From the NCBI GenBank assembly GCA_963844315.1, contig CAWJOC010000028.1, forward strand, positions 124,001 to 188,000: 64,000 nucleotides of DNA, in the 5' to 3' direction. Source of the DNA: CAWAVN01 sp963844315. Lineage in GTDB: Bacteria; Planctomycetota; Planctomycetia; Planctomycetales; Planctomycetaceae. The notes under the pieces are model-generated. The model worked only from the letters and a program-made list of their open reading frames with translations. It did no database searches and had not been told where the DNA came from. The position numbers and the translations under genes were made by a program. Positions 18,282-28,313 of the stretch are shown piece by piece; the first letter of the stretch is position 1; each line of letters starts with the position of its first letter.

Positions 18282-21200
18282 ATGATGGCACCAATCGGAA
18301 CAAAGTTTCAGATCCTTGGTCTTCTGGCATTCACCCTGTTGAGCAGCTTCGCCGCGAATTCGGCTCTGGCCCAACGAGGTGGCGGTTTCCGGGATTCGGC
18401 GGATCCGTTCCGGCTTTTGTCCGAAGATGAAGTAGAAGAGGAGCTGAAGCTCACCGATGCCCAAAAGGACCAGATCGAAAAGCTTCAGGACGAGGCCCGC
18501 GAAGCCGAGAGCAACCAGCCCCGGCGGGAATTTCCTCAGGATGAAGCCGAACGGGCGGCCTTTTTCGCCGAGATGCGAAAACAGCGGGAAGACCGCAATA
18601 CCGCGATGTTGGGCAAAATCAAAGGCATTCTCGCCGAGAACCAATACCAGCGTTTGGAGCAGGTGCGGTTTCAAAAGATCGGCCCAGCAGCTTTGGCTAC
18701 CGAAATGATTTCGACTGAATTGAAGTTGAGCGACAAACAGAAAGCAGACATCGGGACAGCACTTCAGGAACTGCAAGCGGCCCAGATGAATTTCCGCGCC
18801 CGCGCGAAGAGCGGGAAAAGGCCACCCAAGACGCGAATGCCAAAATCCTGGCGGTGCTCTCGGCGGATCAGAAATCGGCCTGGGAAAAGAAACTCGGCCC
18901 GCCGCTCGATCCGGAGGAAGGCTCGAACAATAACGCCCCCGCGGCAACCGCCGTTACGGCTAGTCCCATGCCAGTCGCGCCCCCGACTTACACCCCGCCG
19001 GAAAACGAAGGTCCAACCGTGGTGTCTTTCGACGGAGGCAAAACCGTCCTTGCGGCCAATGAGACGGCCAAAGGCGATCTCGCCCCTGCCGTGGCTGCCA
19101 ACACCAAAACCTCCGATGTTCCGCCCAGCAAGGATAAACCGATCCGCTTCCATCTGGAAAACGCCCCCTGGGAAATGGTGCTCAAAGAGTTTGCCAAGAA
19201 GGCCGATCTGACCTTGCAGATTTTGGACCTGCCCCCCGGCAGCGTGACCTACACCAACGATGACAACTGGTACTCCCCCGTCGAAGCCCTGGACATTTTG
19301 CACGGCTACCTGCTCCAGCAGGGCTTTGTGATGATCCAACGCGACCGGTTCTTGGTGATCTTGACCCCCGACAACCGCCCCATTCCGCCGAACCTGGTCC
19401 CGAACGTCACCGTTGAGGAATTGCTGCAACCGGGCAAATTCGGCAAGCATACGCTTTTGAGCGTGGTGTTGCCCCTGGAAGGCGCGGAAGCCAACGATGC
19501 CGCCCGCGAAGTGGAACTGCTGAAAGGTCCCCAAGGCAGCGTGGTTGCCTTGAGCGTCTCGAACTCGCTGGTGGTCATGGACACCGCCACCAACCTAAGG
19601 CGGATTCATAACCTGCTCAAAGGCGTGACCAACATCGATCCCCAAGAACTGCAATTCAAATCCTTCCCCTTGAAGCACATCGCCGCCGCCGAAGCCGAGA
19701 TCGTCGTCAAGGATCAATTGGGCGTGCCCGCGGCCACGAGTTCCAGTTCTAGCAGCAGCCGGTTCAGTTTTCCGTGGGGAGGATCCTCGAACAATTCTCC
19801 CTCCCGTTCCTCCAGCCCGAGCACCCCGACCACGCCGCCAGCCAAGGTGACTGCCGAACCCCGCACCAATTCCGTCCTAGTCACGGCGACGACGGTCCAA
19901 TTGGCCATCGCCGAGCAGATTTTGACGACCATCGACATTGCCGAAGATCAACTCAGCAATGCGGGCTCGTGGAGAACAGGAGTCCCCTACCTTCGGGTGT
20001 ACCATTTGCGAAACGCGGATGCCGACGAGGTCGAACGCACGGTCAACGCGATCATGCCGCCAGGGCTGATCCTCAATTCCGATGACCGGGATGAAGTCTT
20101 GCACATCAAAGCGACCGAAAAGCAGCACCAGGAAATCGCCGAACTGATTGCGAAACTTGACGGCACCGGTGCCCAAGTGGTGGAGGTAATTCCTTTAATC
20201 AAACAGGATCCCCTCGCCGTAACCGGCACGTTGAATATGATGTTTTCCAGCGATGGCGACACCGCTCCGATGATTTCAGCGGATACCGCCGGACGGCGAA
20301 TCATGATCCGGGGCAGCAGCGATCAGGTCCTGCAGATCAGACTATTGCTCTCGAAATTGGGCGAAGACGGAACCGGCACGTCGAGCGACAACATCGCCAA
20401 AGGCCCGTTCCGCACCGTTCCTTTGGGCGGGCGCGACGCCGAGGAATTCGCCCGAATCTTGGAGCAGGTGTGGGGCCGGACTTCCGAGACGCCAATCCGG
20501 GTGGTGATTCCGTCTTCGAATCCAATCCGCGGCCGCTTCGTTCCTTCGGCGGCGGACGAAGACCAATACGACCTACTGCGGAATCTGCCTTCCAATCTCC
20601 GCCCAACCCGCACGGAAGAGCCCGATCAGAAATCCACTGCGACTCCCAAAAAGCCGCTCTACGAAGTCAGTGCCCAAGCGGAAGAAGAGGAACCGGCTCC
20701 CGCCAAGGCGGAAGCGCCTGGCGATGCGGAACCTGCCGCGGAAAACGCCGCCATCCTGAGAATTGGCAAGGCCGGCGACATGACGCTCAACGGGGAAGTC
20801 TTTTCTTCCCCCGCCCGGCTTTCCATCCGTTTGGGCCAATGGTTGGAAACGACGCCAAAGGCCGACCGCAAGTTCACACTGAGCATTCACCCGGAAACCC
20901 CGGCGCTCCGGTTCGCGCCGATCATGGGCAACCTCGAACGCTTGGGAATCCAGTATGGCATGGAAATGTCTCCTGACGAAGAATCCCCGGCGGATAACGA
21001 AACCCAAAGCGAGGAAGAAACGCCCAAGGACAATGCCCAATTGAGCACGGCTCCCGAAAAGACGCAACCGACGGTCTCCGCCGGTTCGAAATCCCTGCCG
21101 ATCACGCTGACGGTGCGCGGCGGGGAATTGATGCTCTTCGATCCGAGCGGCGAAAGCAAATCGCTGGATCAGATGGAATCCATCATCGAGCAGTTGGCAC

Positions 21201-22294
21201 TGGCTATTCCGCCGCGAACCACTTGGACGGTGTATTACCTTCGCTCGGCGGAAGTCACCGAAACCGCCACGATGCTCGAGCAATTGTTCCCCTCAAGCTC
21301 CGTCAGCACCAGCCTCGCCGATGATGGCTCGTTCTTCGGGGGCCTCACCAGCAGCATTTCCTCCTTGAGCGGCAGCCTCGTGGATGCCGCCGGTCTCAAT
21401 TCCTTGACCAACAGTCCCATGACGCTGCGGATCATTCCCGAGCTTCGCTCCAACTCGCTGTTTGTTTCCGGTCCGGTGGATCAGGTGCGGCAAGTGGAGG
21501 AAATGCTAAGGGTCTTGGATGCAGACGACCTTCCCGGAACCCTCAGGGATCGCGTGCCCCGGATGATTCCCGTGGAACACGCCAACGTCGCCGAAGTCGC
21601 CACCATCGTCAAGGATGTCTACCGCGACTATCTCGAAGACAGCAACGACCGCAATAGCCGCAACAATCCCTTGGCGATGATGATGGGCGGCGGCAACAGC
21701 CGGTCCAGCAATAACAGCCGCGGCAACACTCCCTCGGCTGTGAAAATGACCATCGGGGTGGATACCCAAACCAGCAACCTGGTCGTCTCCGCGAGCGACT
21801 CCTTGTTCCGGCAAGTGGAAGAGATGGTGGCCGAACTCGACCGGGAAGCCTACGAAGCCCGCCGCACGGTGCAAGTCGTCAACGTGAATGAATCCAGCGC
21901 CGCCGTGGTCCAGCAAGCGCTCACGGCGCTGCTCCCGAACGTCTCGATCAGCACGACTTCCTCCAACGACCGTGGTAGTTCCAACAATGGCCAGCAGCAG
22001 CCCTCCTGGGGCGGCGACCGATCTTCGGACGACCGCCGGGCACAGTATGAAGCCTACATGCAATCGCGGTCGCAAGGCGGCGATAGCAGTCGCGGCTCCA
22101 GCGGGTACAGCGGCTATAGCCGGGGCGGCGATAGCAGTCGCGGGTCGAGCGGGTTCAGCGGATCCAGCCGGGGCGGCGACAGCGGTCGCGGCTCGAGCGG
22201 GTTCAGCGGATCCAGCCGGGGCGGCGACAGCGGTCGCGGCTCGAGCGGATTTAGCGGATTCAGTCGGGGTGGCGACAGCGGTCGCGGACGGTAG
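18282..22294 (+). CDS. Secretin-N-domain (GspD-like) protein with Spy/CpxP-like N-terminus, no visible secretin barrel (one frameshift)
   Basis: First gene of the type II secretion/pseudopilus locus. Signal peptide (ILGLLAFTLLSSFAANSALA), then a helical LTxxQ Spy/CpxP-like segment with two repeats (LKLTDAQKDQIEKLQDEA and LKLSDKQKADIGTALQEL). A base lost near 18800 shifts the frame; the next frame continues EEREKATQDANAKILAVLS. An N0/STN domain follows (FHLENAPWEMVLKEFAKKAD), then repeated secretin N1-like modules such as VYHLRNADADEVERTV, YYLRSAEVTETATMLEQLF and IPVEHANVAEVATIVKDVY, each with a VLHIKAT or LFVSGP type second half. The protein ends in 16-residue Gly/Ser/Arg repeats. I find no C-terminal secretin domain, so pore formation would need another protein. 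About 1337 residues when joined. Confidence 0.85.
22076..22291 (+). repeat. 48-bp coding tandem repeat, four copies plus a partial
   Basis: Encodes GGDSSRGSSGYSGYSR and three variants, then GGDSGRGR before the stop of the GspD-like gene. The near-identity of the copies at DNA level points to recent slippage or unequal exchange. The tail is likely disordered and surface or matrix facing. Confidence 0.9.
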
Positions 22295-22361
22295 AATGAT
22301 GGAATGGTTGGACCTTCCAGCCTTTCGGGCCGATTGATTTAGCGGAAATTGAGTGGTTGTA

Positions 22362-24049
22362 ATGGAAATTGGCGAGTTACTTCTGAATCGTGGATTATTG
22401 GATCAGCAGCAGGTCGAACTGGCCCGCAGCCTGACCAACGGGCGGCGCGTCGACCAGGTCGCGGTCGATATGGGCCTGATCTCCGAGGAAGATGCGCTCA
22501 CGGCTCTCGCCGATGAATTGGGCATGCGCTACCTGGATCTCAAATCCGTGGAGATTGACAAGGAACTCCTCGCCAAATTCCCCACCTCCGTCGTGTTCCG
22601 CCATTCGCTGCTCCCCATCTCCAAGAAAAACGGCCGCGTCCTGGTCGCGACCAGTGATCCGTTCGATCTGGAAGCCCTGGATGAGCTTTCCGCCGTCAGC
22701 GGCTTCCGATTGGAACCGGTCCTGTCCCGCCGGGCCGACGTAATCGAGAAAATCAAGGATTGCCTGGGCGTGGGCGGGGACACCATCGGCGAGCTGGTCG
22801 CCCAGCGCCTCGGAAGATGGCGTCGAGCTTCTGGAGGAAATCGATGCGCAGGACGGCGAACTGGCCGAGATGGCCCAAGCCGCCTCAGTCATCAAGCTGG
22901 TCAACGAGCTTTTAATCGAAGCCCTGAACCAGATGGCCAGCGACGTGCACATCGAGCCTCAGGAAAGAGGCCTCACGATCCGCTTCCGCGTGGATGGCAT
23001 GCTCCGCGTGCAACCCGTGCCGCCGGAAATCAACCACTTTTACTCCGCGATTGTCACCCGCCTCAAAATCATGTCCCGGCTGAACATCGCCGAGAAACGC
23101 CTGCCGCAGGACGGTCGCATCAAGCTCCGCGTGCAAGGGCGGGAAATTGATGTCCGCGTTTCGATCATCCCCATGCTCTATGGCGAAGGCGTGGTGATGC
23201 GTCTCTTGGACAAGGAGCGGATGAACTTCAACCTCTCCACCGTCGGGATGCCCGAGGATGTGCTGAGCATCTTCAAGGAACTGATCCAGATGCCCCACGG
23301 CATCGTTCTGGTGACGGGGCCAACCGGAAGCGGGAAAACCTCGACCCTGTATAGCGCGCCTCAATTACATCAAAAACCCCGCGACGAAAATCATCACCGT
23401 TGAAGACCCGGTGGAATACCAGACCGAAGGCATCAGCCAGATTCAGGTGCATTCCAAGATCGGCCTGACGTTTGCTGCCGGGCTAAGGAGCATTCTGCGT
23501 CACGACCCCGACGTGGTGCTGATCGGAGAAATCCGCGACCCCGAAACGGCCCAGTCCGCCATCCAAGCGTCGCTGACGGGCCACTTGGTCTTTAGCACCC
23601 TGCACACCAACGATGCCCCCGGCGCATTCACCCGCCTCGTGGATATGGGCGTGGAGCCTTACCTCGTCGCCAGCACCGTGGAAGGCGTTTTGGCCCAGCG
23701 TCTGGTGCGAAAACTCTGCAAGAAGTGCAAGAAGCCCTTCGTGCCCAAGCCCCAAGATCTGCCGCCCGATTTCCCCATTGAGCAATTGACCGAAATTTGC
23801 CGTCCCGTGGGCTGCCGGGACTGCCGCGATTCGGGCTACTCCGGGCGGATCGGCGTGTTCGAGCTTTTGCGGTCGGATCCTGTGGTGCGGAAGTTGTGCA
23901 TCGACAACGCCTCCGCCGGCCAGATCCGCGAATACGGCCTCAAACACGGTATGACGACGCTCAGGCAAAGCGGTTGGGGCAAAGTCCTCGAAGGCGTGAC
24001 CAGCATCGAGGAAATCGTCAGGATCACCAAAGGCGACCTGCTGGGATAG
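22362..24049 (+). CDS. gspE: Type II secretion/pilus assembly ATPase GspE (two frameshifts)
   Basis: Cytoplasmic hexameric ATPase that powers pseudopilus assembly. The ATG at 22362 opens an N-terminal MshEN/T2SSE_N domain (MEIGELLLNRGLLDQQQVEL). The central domain has SDVHIEPQERGLTIRFRVDG, Walker A GPTGSGKTSTLYS, the Asp box EDPVEYQTEGISQIQV, Walker B DPDVVLIGEIRDPETA and the His box TGHLVFSTLHTNDA. The zinc site is CKKCKKP with CRDCRDSGYSGR. Frames change near 22810 and 23355 by single extra bases; reading continues through SEDGVELLEEIDAQ and LNYIKNPATKIITV. About 560 residues joined, normal length. Confidence 0.95.
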
Positions 24050-24070
24050 CCAGGACCAAATGGGGTTTCC

Positions 24071-24221
24071 CTCGTTCCCAAGCTCCTGCTTGGGAACGCA
24101 CTCCCGCGAAGCTTCGCTTCGCAACAAGCCAAAAGAAGTCGTCATCGACTGGATATAAGTCGCGCGATGCCAGGCAGAGCCTGGCGACCAGTGCGTTCCC
24201 AAGCAGGAGCTTGGGAACGAG
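24071..24221. repeat. 32-bp perfect inverted repeat of gttcccaagctcctgcttgg type
   Basis: 24071-24102 is the exact reverse complement of 24190-24221. Each arm is itself a palindrome built on cccaagc(t/a)cctgcttggg. The 87-nt interior holds two smaller hairpins (gcgaagcttcgcttcgc and gccaggcagagcctggc). It lies between gspE and gspF. It looks like a composite of palindromic units, and no ORF is present. Confidence 0.9.
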
Positions 24222-24284
24222 GTCGAGACTTACAGATCCACAACAATTTGTAGCCCATCCTTTCCATCCACCGCCTGACGATCC

Positions 24285-25493
24285 ATGCCTGATTTTCAAT
24301 ATATTGCCCGCGAGCTTTCCGGTCGGCAGGTGACGGGCGTTTTGACCGCCGCCAGCGAGCACGACGCCTTGGGCACGCTCGCGGCGAAAAGCCTGTTTCC
24401 GGTCAATTTGAGCCTGGCCGATGGAGCCAAGACCGAAGCCCAACTCACGCGCGGGAGGGTCCGTGCCCGGCATTTGGCGGTGTTTTACACGCAGCTTGCG
24501 GATTTGCTCCGTTCCGGCGTTCCACTGTTACGGTCGCTGGAACTTCTTGAGCGGCAAACATCCCAAACCACGCTGAAGCACGTCATTCAAAACGTGAAAG
24601 AGCACGTCGCGGATGGGACGCGCCTGGCCGAATCCATGCGGCATCACCCGCGCGTCTTTGGCGAACTGGCCGTCAGCATGGTGCGGGCGGGCGAGGAAGG
24701 CGGGTTTCTGGAGGATGTGCTCAAGCGCATCGCGTCCTTCACCGAGCATCAGGAAGAACTCAAAGCCCGCGTGGTCGGGGCGATGGTTTACCCGATGTTT
24801 TTGCTGGCGATGGGCGGGGCGATTGTGTTCGCGATGCTCACGTTCTTCGTCCCGAAGTTCACTCCGATTTTCGAGCACATGGCCGAGCGCGGCTCGCTGC
24901 CTTGGGCGACGACGGCGCTCATGAGCCTCAGTGCATCCATGAAAAGCTACGCCCTGGCTTTCGGGTTGGTGATTTTCGGCGGGGCGTATTTCCTTATCCG
25001 CTACATCAAGACCGAGGAAGGCCGGATGCAGTACGATGCTTTCCGCCTCAAAGCCTTTGGCGTGGGGCCGATTGTCCGCAGCCTCGCGATTGCCCGGTTT
25101 TGCCGCATTTTGGGCACGCTCTTACGGAACGGAGTTCCCATTTTGCAATCCCTCCGAATTGCCAAGGACGCCACCGGGAACAAGGTGCTCTCGACCGCCA
25201 TCGCCAATGCCGCCGAGAATGTGTCCTCCGGGAAAGCCTTGGCTGAACCGCTTCGGGGCAGCGGGCAATTCCCGGAGGAAGTCGTGGAAATGATCGCCGT
25301 CGGCGAGGAAGCCAACAACCTGGAGCAAGTCCTGATCGACATCGCCGACAACATGGAACGGCACACCAACCGCCGGTTGGAGATGTTCGTCAGGCTCTTG
25401 GAACCGATTTTGCTGCTGTTCATGGCCGGGATCATTTTGTTCGTGGTCGCCGGTCTGATGCTTCCCATTTTGCAAAGCTCTGGGGTATTTTAG
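24285..25493 (+). CDS. gspF: Type II secretion inner-membrane platform protein GspF
   Basis: Polytopic platform protein that couples the GspE ATPase to pseudopilin assembly. Two T2SSF domains are visible: residues about 65-190 (FYTQLADLLRSGVPLLRSLE to FVPKFTPIFE) and about 265-390 (FCRILGTLLRNGVPILQSLR to LEPILLLFMAGIILFVVAGL). Three membrane segments sit at about 165-190, 222-240 and 370-392. The first 60 residues match the usual FQYIARELSGRQVTGVL start. 402 residues, full length and uninterrupted. It is separated from gspE by the large inverted repeat. Confidence 0.96.
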   Translation: MPDFQYIARELSGRQVTGVLTAASEHDALGTLAAKSLFPVNLSLADGAKTEAQLTRGRVRARHLAVFYTQLADLLRSGVPLLRSLELLERQTSQTTLKHVIQNVKEHVADGTRLAESMRHHPRVFGELAVSMVRAGEEGGFLEDVLKRIASFTEHQEELKARVVGAMVYPMFLLAMGGAIVFAMLTFFVPKFTPIFEHMAERGSLPWATTALMSLSASMKSYALAFGLVIFGGAYFLIRYIKTEEGRMQYDAFRLKAFGVGPIVRSLAIARFCRILGTLLRNGVPILQSLRIAKDATGNKVLSTAIANAAENVSSGKALAEPLRGSGQFPEEVVEMIAVGEEANNLEQVLIDIADNMERHTNRRLEMFVRLLEPILLLFMAGIILFVVAGLMLPILQSSGVF

Positions 25494-25570
25494 AGTGTCG
25501 CCGTTCGCTCCGCGAAAGGCGAGCAAAGTGCTGGCGTATTCCAGTTATTGCAAACACCCCCATTTTGGAC

Positions 25571-25629
25571 GAGGATAGAGGATGGATGATGCCGAAATCG
25601 CTATCCTCCACCATCCATCCTCTCTCCTC
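25571..25629. repeat. Palindrome gaggatagaggatggatg, copy 1
   Basis: 25571-25588 pairs with 25612-25629 with one mismatch. A second copy follows the gspM-like gene at 33489-33550, so the two flank gspG-gspM. Between gspF and gspG; likely a hairpin in the mRNA. Confidence 0.8.
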
Positions 25630-25796
25630 AAAATCCTTCCGCTCTGGTTTTTCCGAGAAGTTTAGAGACCCCTTGCCCCTCCAGTGGGGTTAAATAGGTA
25701 TTGGCAAAATTTTGTCCGGGGACACAGGGTCAATCCAACCAAGCCATCCCGCCCCCTTTTCCGCACACATCCCTCCCAATTGAACAGGAAGAATCG

Positions 25797-26237
25797 ATGA
25801 AAAGACAAACCCCAAGGCGACGACGGTCCCCCAAGAGCGGCTTCACCTTGATCGAAGTTCTCTTGGTGCTCGCGATTTTGGGCGTCATCGCCGCGATGGT
25901 CGTTCCCAACCTCTTGGGCACGCAGCAGACCGCGTACATCAAGACCACCCGGCAAAGCATCGCCACTTTGGAAGCCACCGCCGAGCGATTTGCCATCAGC
26001 CACGATGGCGAATGGCCGACAACCTTGGACCAGCTTTTGCAACCGGAAACCATCGGCACGCAGGTCAATCCCCCGTATTTGCCCGAAATCCCCGAGGATG
26101 CCTGGGGTACGCCGCTGCAATACCAATACACTCCCGGCGAACTTCGCCCGCTCATCACCTCCTTCGGTCCCAACAAACAGCAAGGCGGGGATGACATTAC
26201 GAACCTGGATGACCAGAACCAGAATCAGAACCTTTAG
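25797..26237 (+). CDS. gspG: Major pseudopilin GspG
   Basis: Principal subunit of the secretion pseudopilus. A basic leader is followed by the prepilin peptidase site and hydrophobic helix SGFTLIEVLLVLAILGVIAA (Gly at -1, Phe at +1, Glu at +5). GspG-like features follow: MVVPNLLGTQQTAYIKTTRQ, GEWPTTLDQLLQP, DAWGTPLQYQYTPG and a C-terminal DDITN segment. The frame is open from 25701, but the ATG at 25797 gives the correct leader. About 146 residues. Confidence 0.96.
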   Translation: MKRQTPRRRRSPKSGFTLIEVLLVLAILGVIAAMVVPNLLGTQQTAYIKTTRQSIATLEATAERFAISHDGEWPTTLDQLLQPETIGTQVNPPYLPEIPEDAWGTPLQYQYTPGELRPLITSFGPNKQQGGDDITNLDDQNQNQNL

Positions 26238-26263
26238 GGTTCCGCCCCGTATGGAATCTCGCC

Positions 26264-26926
26264 ATGCAACACGTTCGCCGTTCTTCGCGACCTATCCAAC
26301 GGCGTGAAACCTTGCCTCAAGGGATCACGCTGATGGAGATGCTGTTGGTGTTGGCGATTCTGGGCGTGGTGGCGGCGATCAGTTATCCGAGTCTGCACCG
26401 CTTCATGGCGGACCAGAAGATCGAAGAAGCGACCGCGATGGTCCGCGCCCACATGGCCGCCACGCGGAACAAGGCAATTGACGCGGTCTTGATCTACGAG
26501 TTCCGCTACGAACTCGGCGGGAACAAGTTTCTGGTCATACCCCACGAACCGGACCAAGTGCAATCCGCCGGCGTGGATGCCCAAGGGCAAGTGGCCAGCG
26601 GCGATTCGCTTTACCGCTTTGCGGCCGTGCTTCGGCCCGGCGTCACGTTTGCCCTACCCAATTCGGGTTTGGAGAAACTCGGTGTGGCGGTGGTGGAAAC
26701 CCCCGTGCCGGTTGCCGATTGGCAAATCCAGGGTTTGACTTTGCCCGACGGCAGCGACCTGGGCGGGGCGAAATGGTCGGACCCGATCTTGTTTTATCCC
26801 GACGGTTCCGCCGCCGATTCGAAGCTCCGGTTGGAAGATGAAACCGGCCACATCATGGAAATCACCGTGCGCGGCCTGACGGCGGCGGTCTCCGCGACTC
26901 CCGTTGTGGAGGAGACGCGGCTATGA
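26264..26926 (+). CDS. gspH: Minor pseudopilin GspH/FimT-like
   Basis: Prepilin-like protein with a basic leader and cleavage/helix motif QGITLMEMLLVLAILGVVAA (Gly before the site, Glu at +5). The body has the GspH-type arrangement: AATRNKAIDAVLIYEFRYEL and a C-terminal beta region ending EDETGHIMEITVRGLTA. About 220 residues. It follows gspG by 26 nt and its stop overlaps the next start by 4 nt (ATGA). Assignment to GspH rather than another minor pseudopilin rests on order and the GspH-like body. Confidence 0.85.
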   Translation: MQHVRRSSRPIQRRETLPQGITLMEMLLVLAILGVVAAISYPSLHRFMADQKIEEATAMVRAHMAATRNKAIDAVLIYEFRYELGGNKFLVIPHEPDQVQSAGVDAQGQVASGDSLYRFAAVLRPGVTFALPNSGLEKLGVAVVETPVPVADWQIQGLTLPDGSDLGGAKWSDPILFYPDGSAADSKLRLEDETGHIMEITVRGLTAAVSATPVVEETRL

Positions 26927-27450
26927 AACGGCAGATTTCGCAGAAAGGACACCATCCTTGCATCGTCCCCCTCACCCTAGCCCTCTCCCTCCAGGGGAGA
27001 GGGGACAAGAGACGCCAGGGGTTGACGCTGCTGGAAGTGATTTTGACGCTCTCTATCTTCGTGGGGTCGATGGCGGTGCTTTCGCAACTGGTGGCGACGG
27101 GGCATCAAGCGAATCTGCAAAACCGGTTGCAAACCATCGCCATCATCCGGGCGGAAGCTCAGATGAACGAAGTCATCGCCAACCCTAGCCTGATGGTCTC
27201 CGCGTCCTCCATGCCCTTCGCCGAGGAATATAACCCCGGCTCGATTGGCCAATGGGTTTGGAGTCTGGCGGTCTCATCCTGGGACCAAAACACCAACTTG
27301 CTCCATTTGGAACTCACGGTACAACACATCAGCAGCAGCGGCACGCCGAACGCCACCTATACGCTCCGGCGTTACGTCCGCGATCCGCAGGTGCTTCTGG
27401 AGGCCCAGACCGAAGCCGATGCTGCCGCCACCGAAGGGAGCCTGTTTTGA
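26923..27450 (+). CDS. gspI: Minor pseudopilin GspI-like, leader contains a dispersed repeat
   Basis: Minor pseudopilin with prepilin motif QGLTLLEVILTLSIFVGSMA. The leader is unusually long (33 residues), and residues about 16-28 are the translation of a 42-bp repeat found elsewhere in the window (26967-27008), giving VPLTLALSLQGRGDKR. Leu replaces the usual Phe or Met at +1. Start 26923 overlaps gspH by 4 nt. The body contains NLQNRLQTIAIIRAEAQMNE, in line with GspI. A later in-frame start that skips the repeat is not obvious. Confidence 0.83.
   Translation: MKRQISQKGHHPCIVPLTLALSLQGRGDKRRQGLTLLEVILTLSIFVGSMAVLSQLVATGHQANLQNRLQTIAIIRAEAQMNEVIANPSLMVSASSMPFAEEYNPGSIGQWVWSLAVSSWDQNTNLLHLELTVQHISSSGTPNATYTLRRYVRDPQVLLEAQTEADAAATEGSLF
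26967..27008 (+). repeat. Dispersed repeat inside the gspI leader
   Basis: cccctcaccctagccctctc with its complement gagaggggac forms a small hairpin. It matches elements at 16751-16831 and 31606-31641, which are intergenic. Its length of 42 nt keeps the frame. Confidence 0.85.
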
Positions 27451-28295
27451 AACGTCATTCCTCCCAATACCGTTCCCCCGTCCGCCTGGGTTACACGCTG
27501 CTTGAAGTGCTGTTGGCTTTGGGGCTCTCCGGGCTATTGATGATCCTGGTTTACGGGGCGATGCAGACATTCTGGAATCTGTCCACGCTGGGTCAAATCG
27601 ACACCGAGCGCTGCCAACTCGCCCGTGCAATCATCCGCGAGATGGAAATGGACATTCGCTCGATCACTTATAAGCCCGCCGAACAGCAAATCACCGAATC
27701 CGAAGGCCAAGCCGCGGAGGAAGGCGTCTCCGCCGCCGAGGAAGGCACCACCACAGCCCCGGCTCCGGTGGAGATTACGGAGGACGACACCTTCCTGACC
27801 GCTGACGTGCACTTGATTGGCACTTCGCAGTCCTTGGAAATGATCGTGCTTCGCCCGACCAACAACCGCACCGGGAGCATAGATGATGCGATCTTCGCGG
27901 CAACGGAAAGCGACCGGCGACGGGTGGGCTATATGTTTTCCACTGGCGTGGGCGGAGTGCCGGGGCTTTATTACCGCAACGACGATCAGCAATATGAATT
28001 GATGATGGAGCAGGAAGGCAATCCCCTTGATCCGACGGGCCAATACGTTTTGCTCGCCGCCGAGGTGGCGGACCTCAAGTTTCAGTATCTCGATGGCGGC
28101 ACCAATACCTGGGTAGACCAGTGGCACAGCCGCGATCTCGCCGGTTTGCCGCGGGCGATCAAAATAACGATCCTGTTCCACTCGGCGGCGATGGCGAGCA
28201 CGAACCAGCTCCGAACATCCTCCACCCACGTTTCGACGGAAATCTTTCAAAGCGTGGTTCATTTGCCCCTCTCCGCTGTACCTTTGGAACTGTGA
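27447..28295 (+). CDS. gspJ: Minor pseudopilin GspJ-like
   Basis: Prepilin-like protein with motif LGYTLLEVLLALGLSGLLMI (Gly at -1, Tyr at +1, Glu at +5). The best start is TTG at 27447, overlapping the gspI stop (TTGA), since no ATG lies close before the basic leader. It continues LGQIDTERCQLARAIIREME, as in GspJ, and ends with VEIF-like FQSVVHLPLSA. An acidic Ala/Glu insert (EEGVSAAEEGTT) lies near residue 90-105. About 282 residues. Confidence 0.85.
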   Translation: MKRHSSQYRSPVRLGYTLLEVLLALGLSGLLMILVYGAMQTFWNLSTLGQIDTERCQLARAIIREMEMDIRSITYKPAEQQITESEGQAAEEGVSAAEEGTTTAPAPVEITEDDTFLTADVHLIGTSQSLEMIVLRPTNNRTGSIDDAIFAATESDRRRVGYMFSTGVGGVPGLYYRNDDQQYELMMEQEGNPLDPTGQYVLLAAEVADLKFQYLDGGTNTWVDQWHSRDLAGLPRAIKITILFHSAAMASTNQLRTSSTHVSTEIFQSVVHLPLSAVPLEL

Positions 28296-28313
28296 GCCAC
28301 GAGGAGTTTCCCG

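Noticed and set aside
17952..18947. 331-codon minus-strand ORF across the divergent promoter region
   Set aside because: Overlaps the signal peptide and helical part of the GspD-like gene in antisense and has no recognisable domain.
22076..22291. CRISPR-like regular repeat
   Set aside because: Units are contiguous, without spacers, in frame and coding for a Gly/Ser/Arg tail.
22800..23360. Programmed frameshifting in gspE
   Set aside because: Two shifts in one housekeeping-type ATPase without slippery motif or structure, and similar indels in most other genes, point to sequence error.
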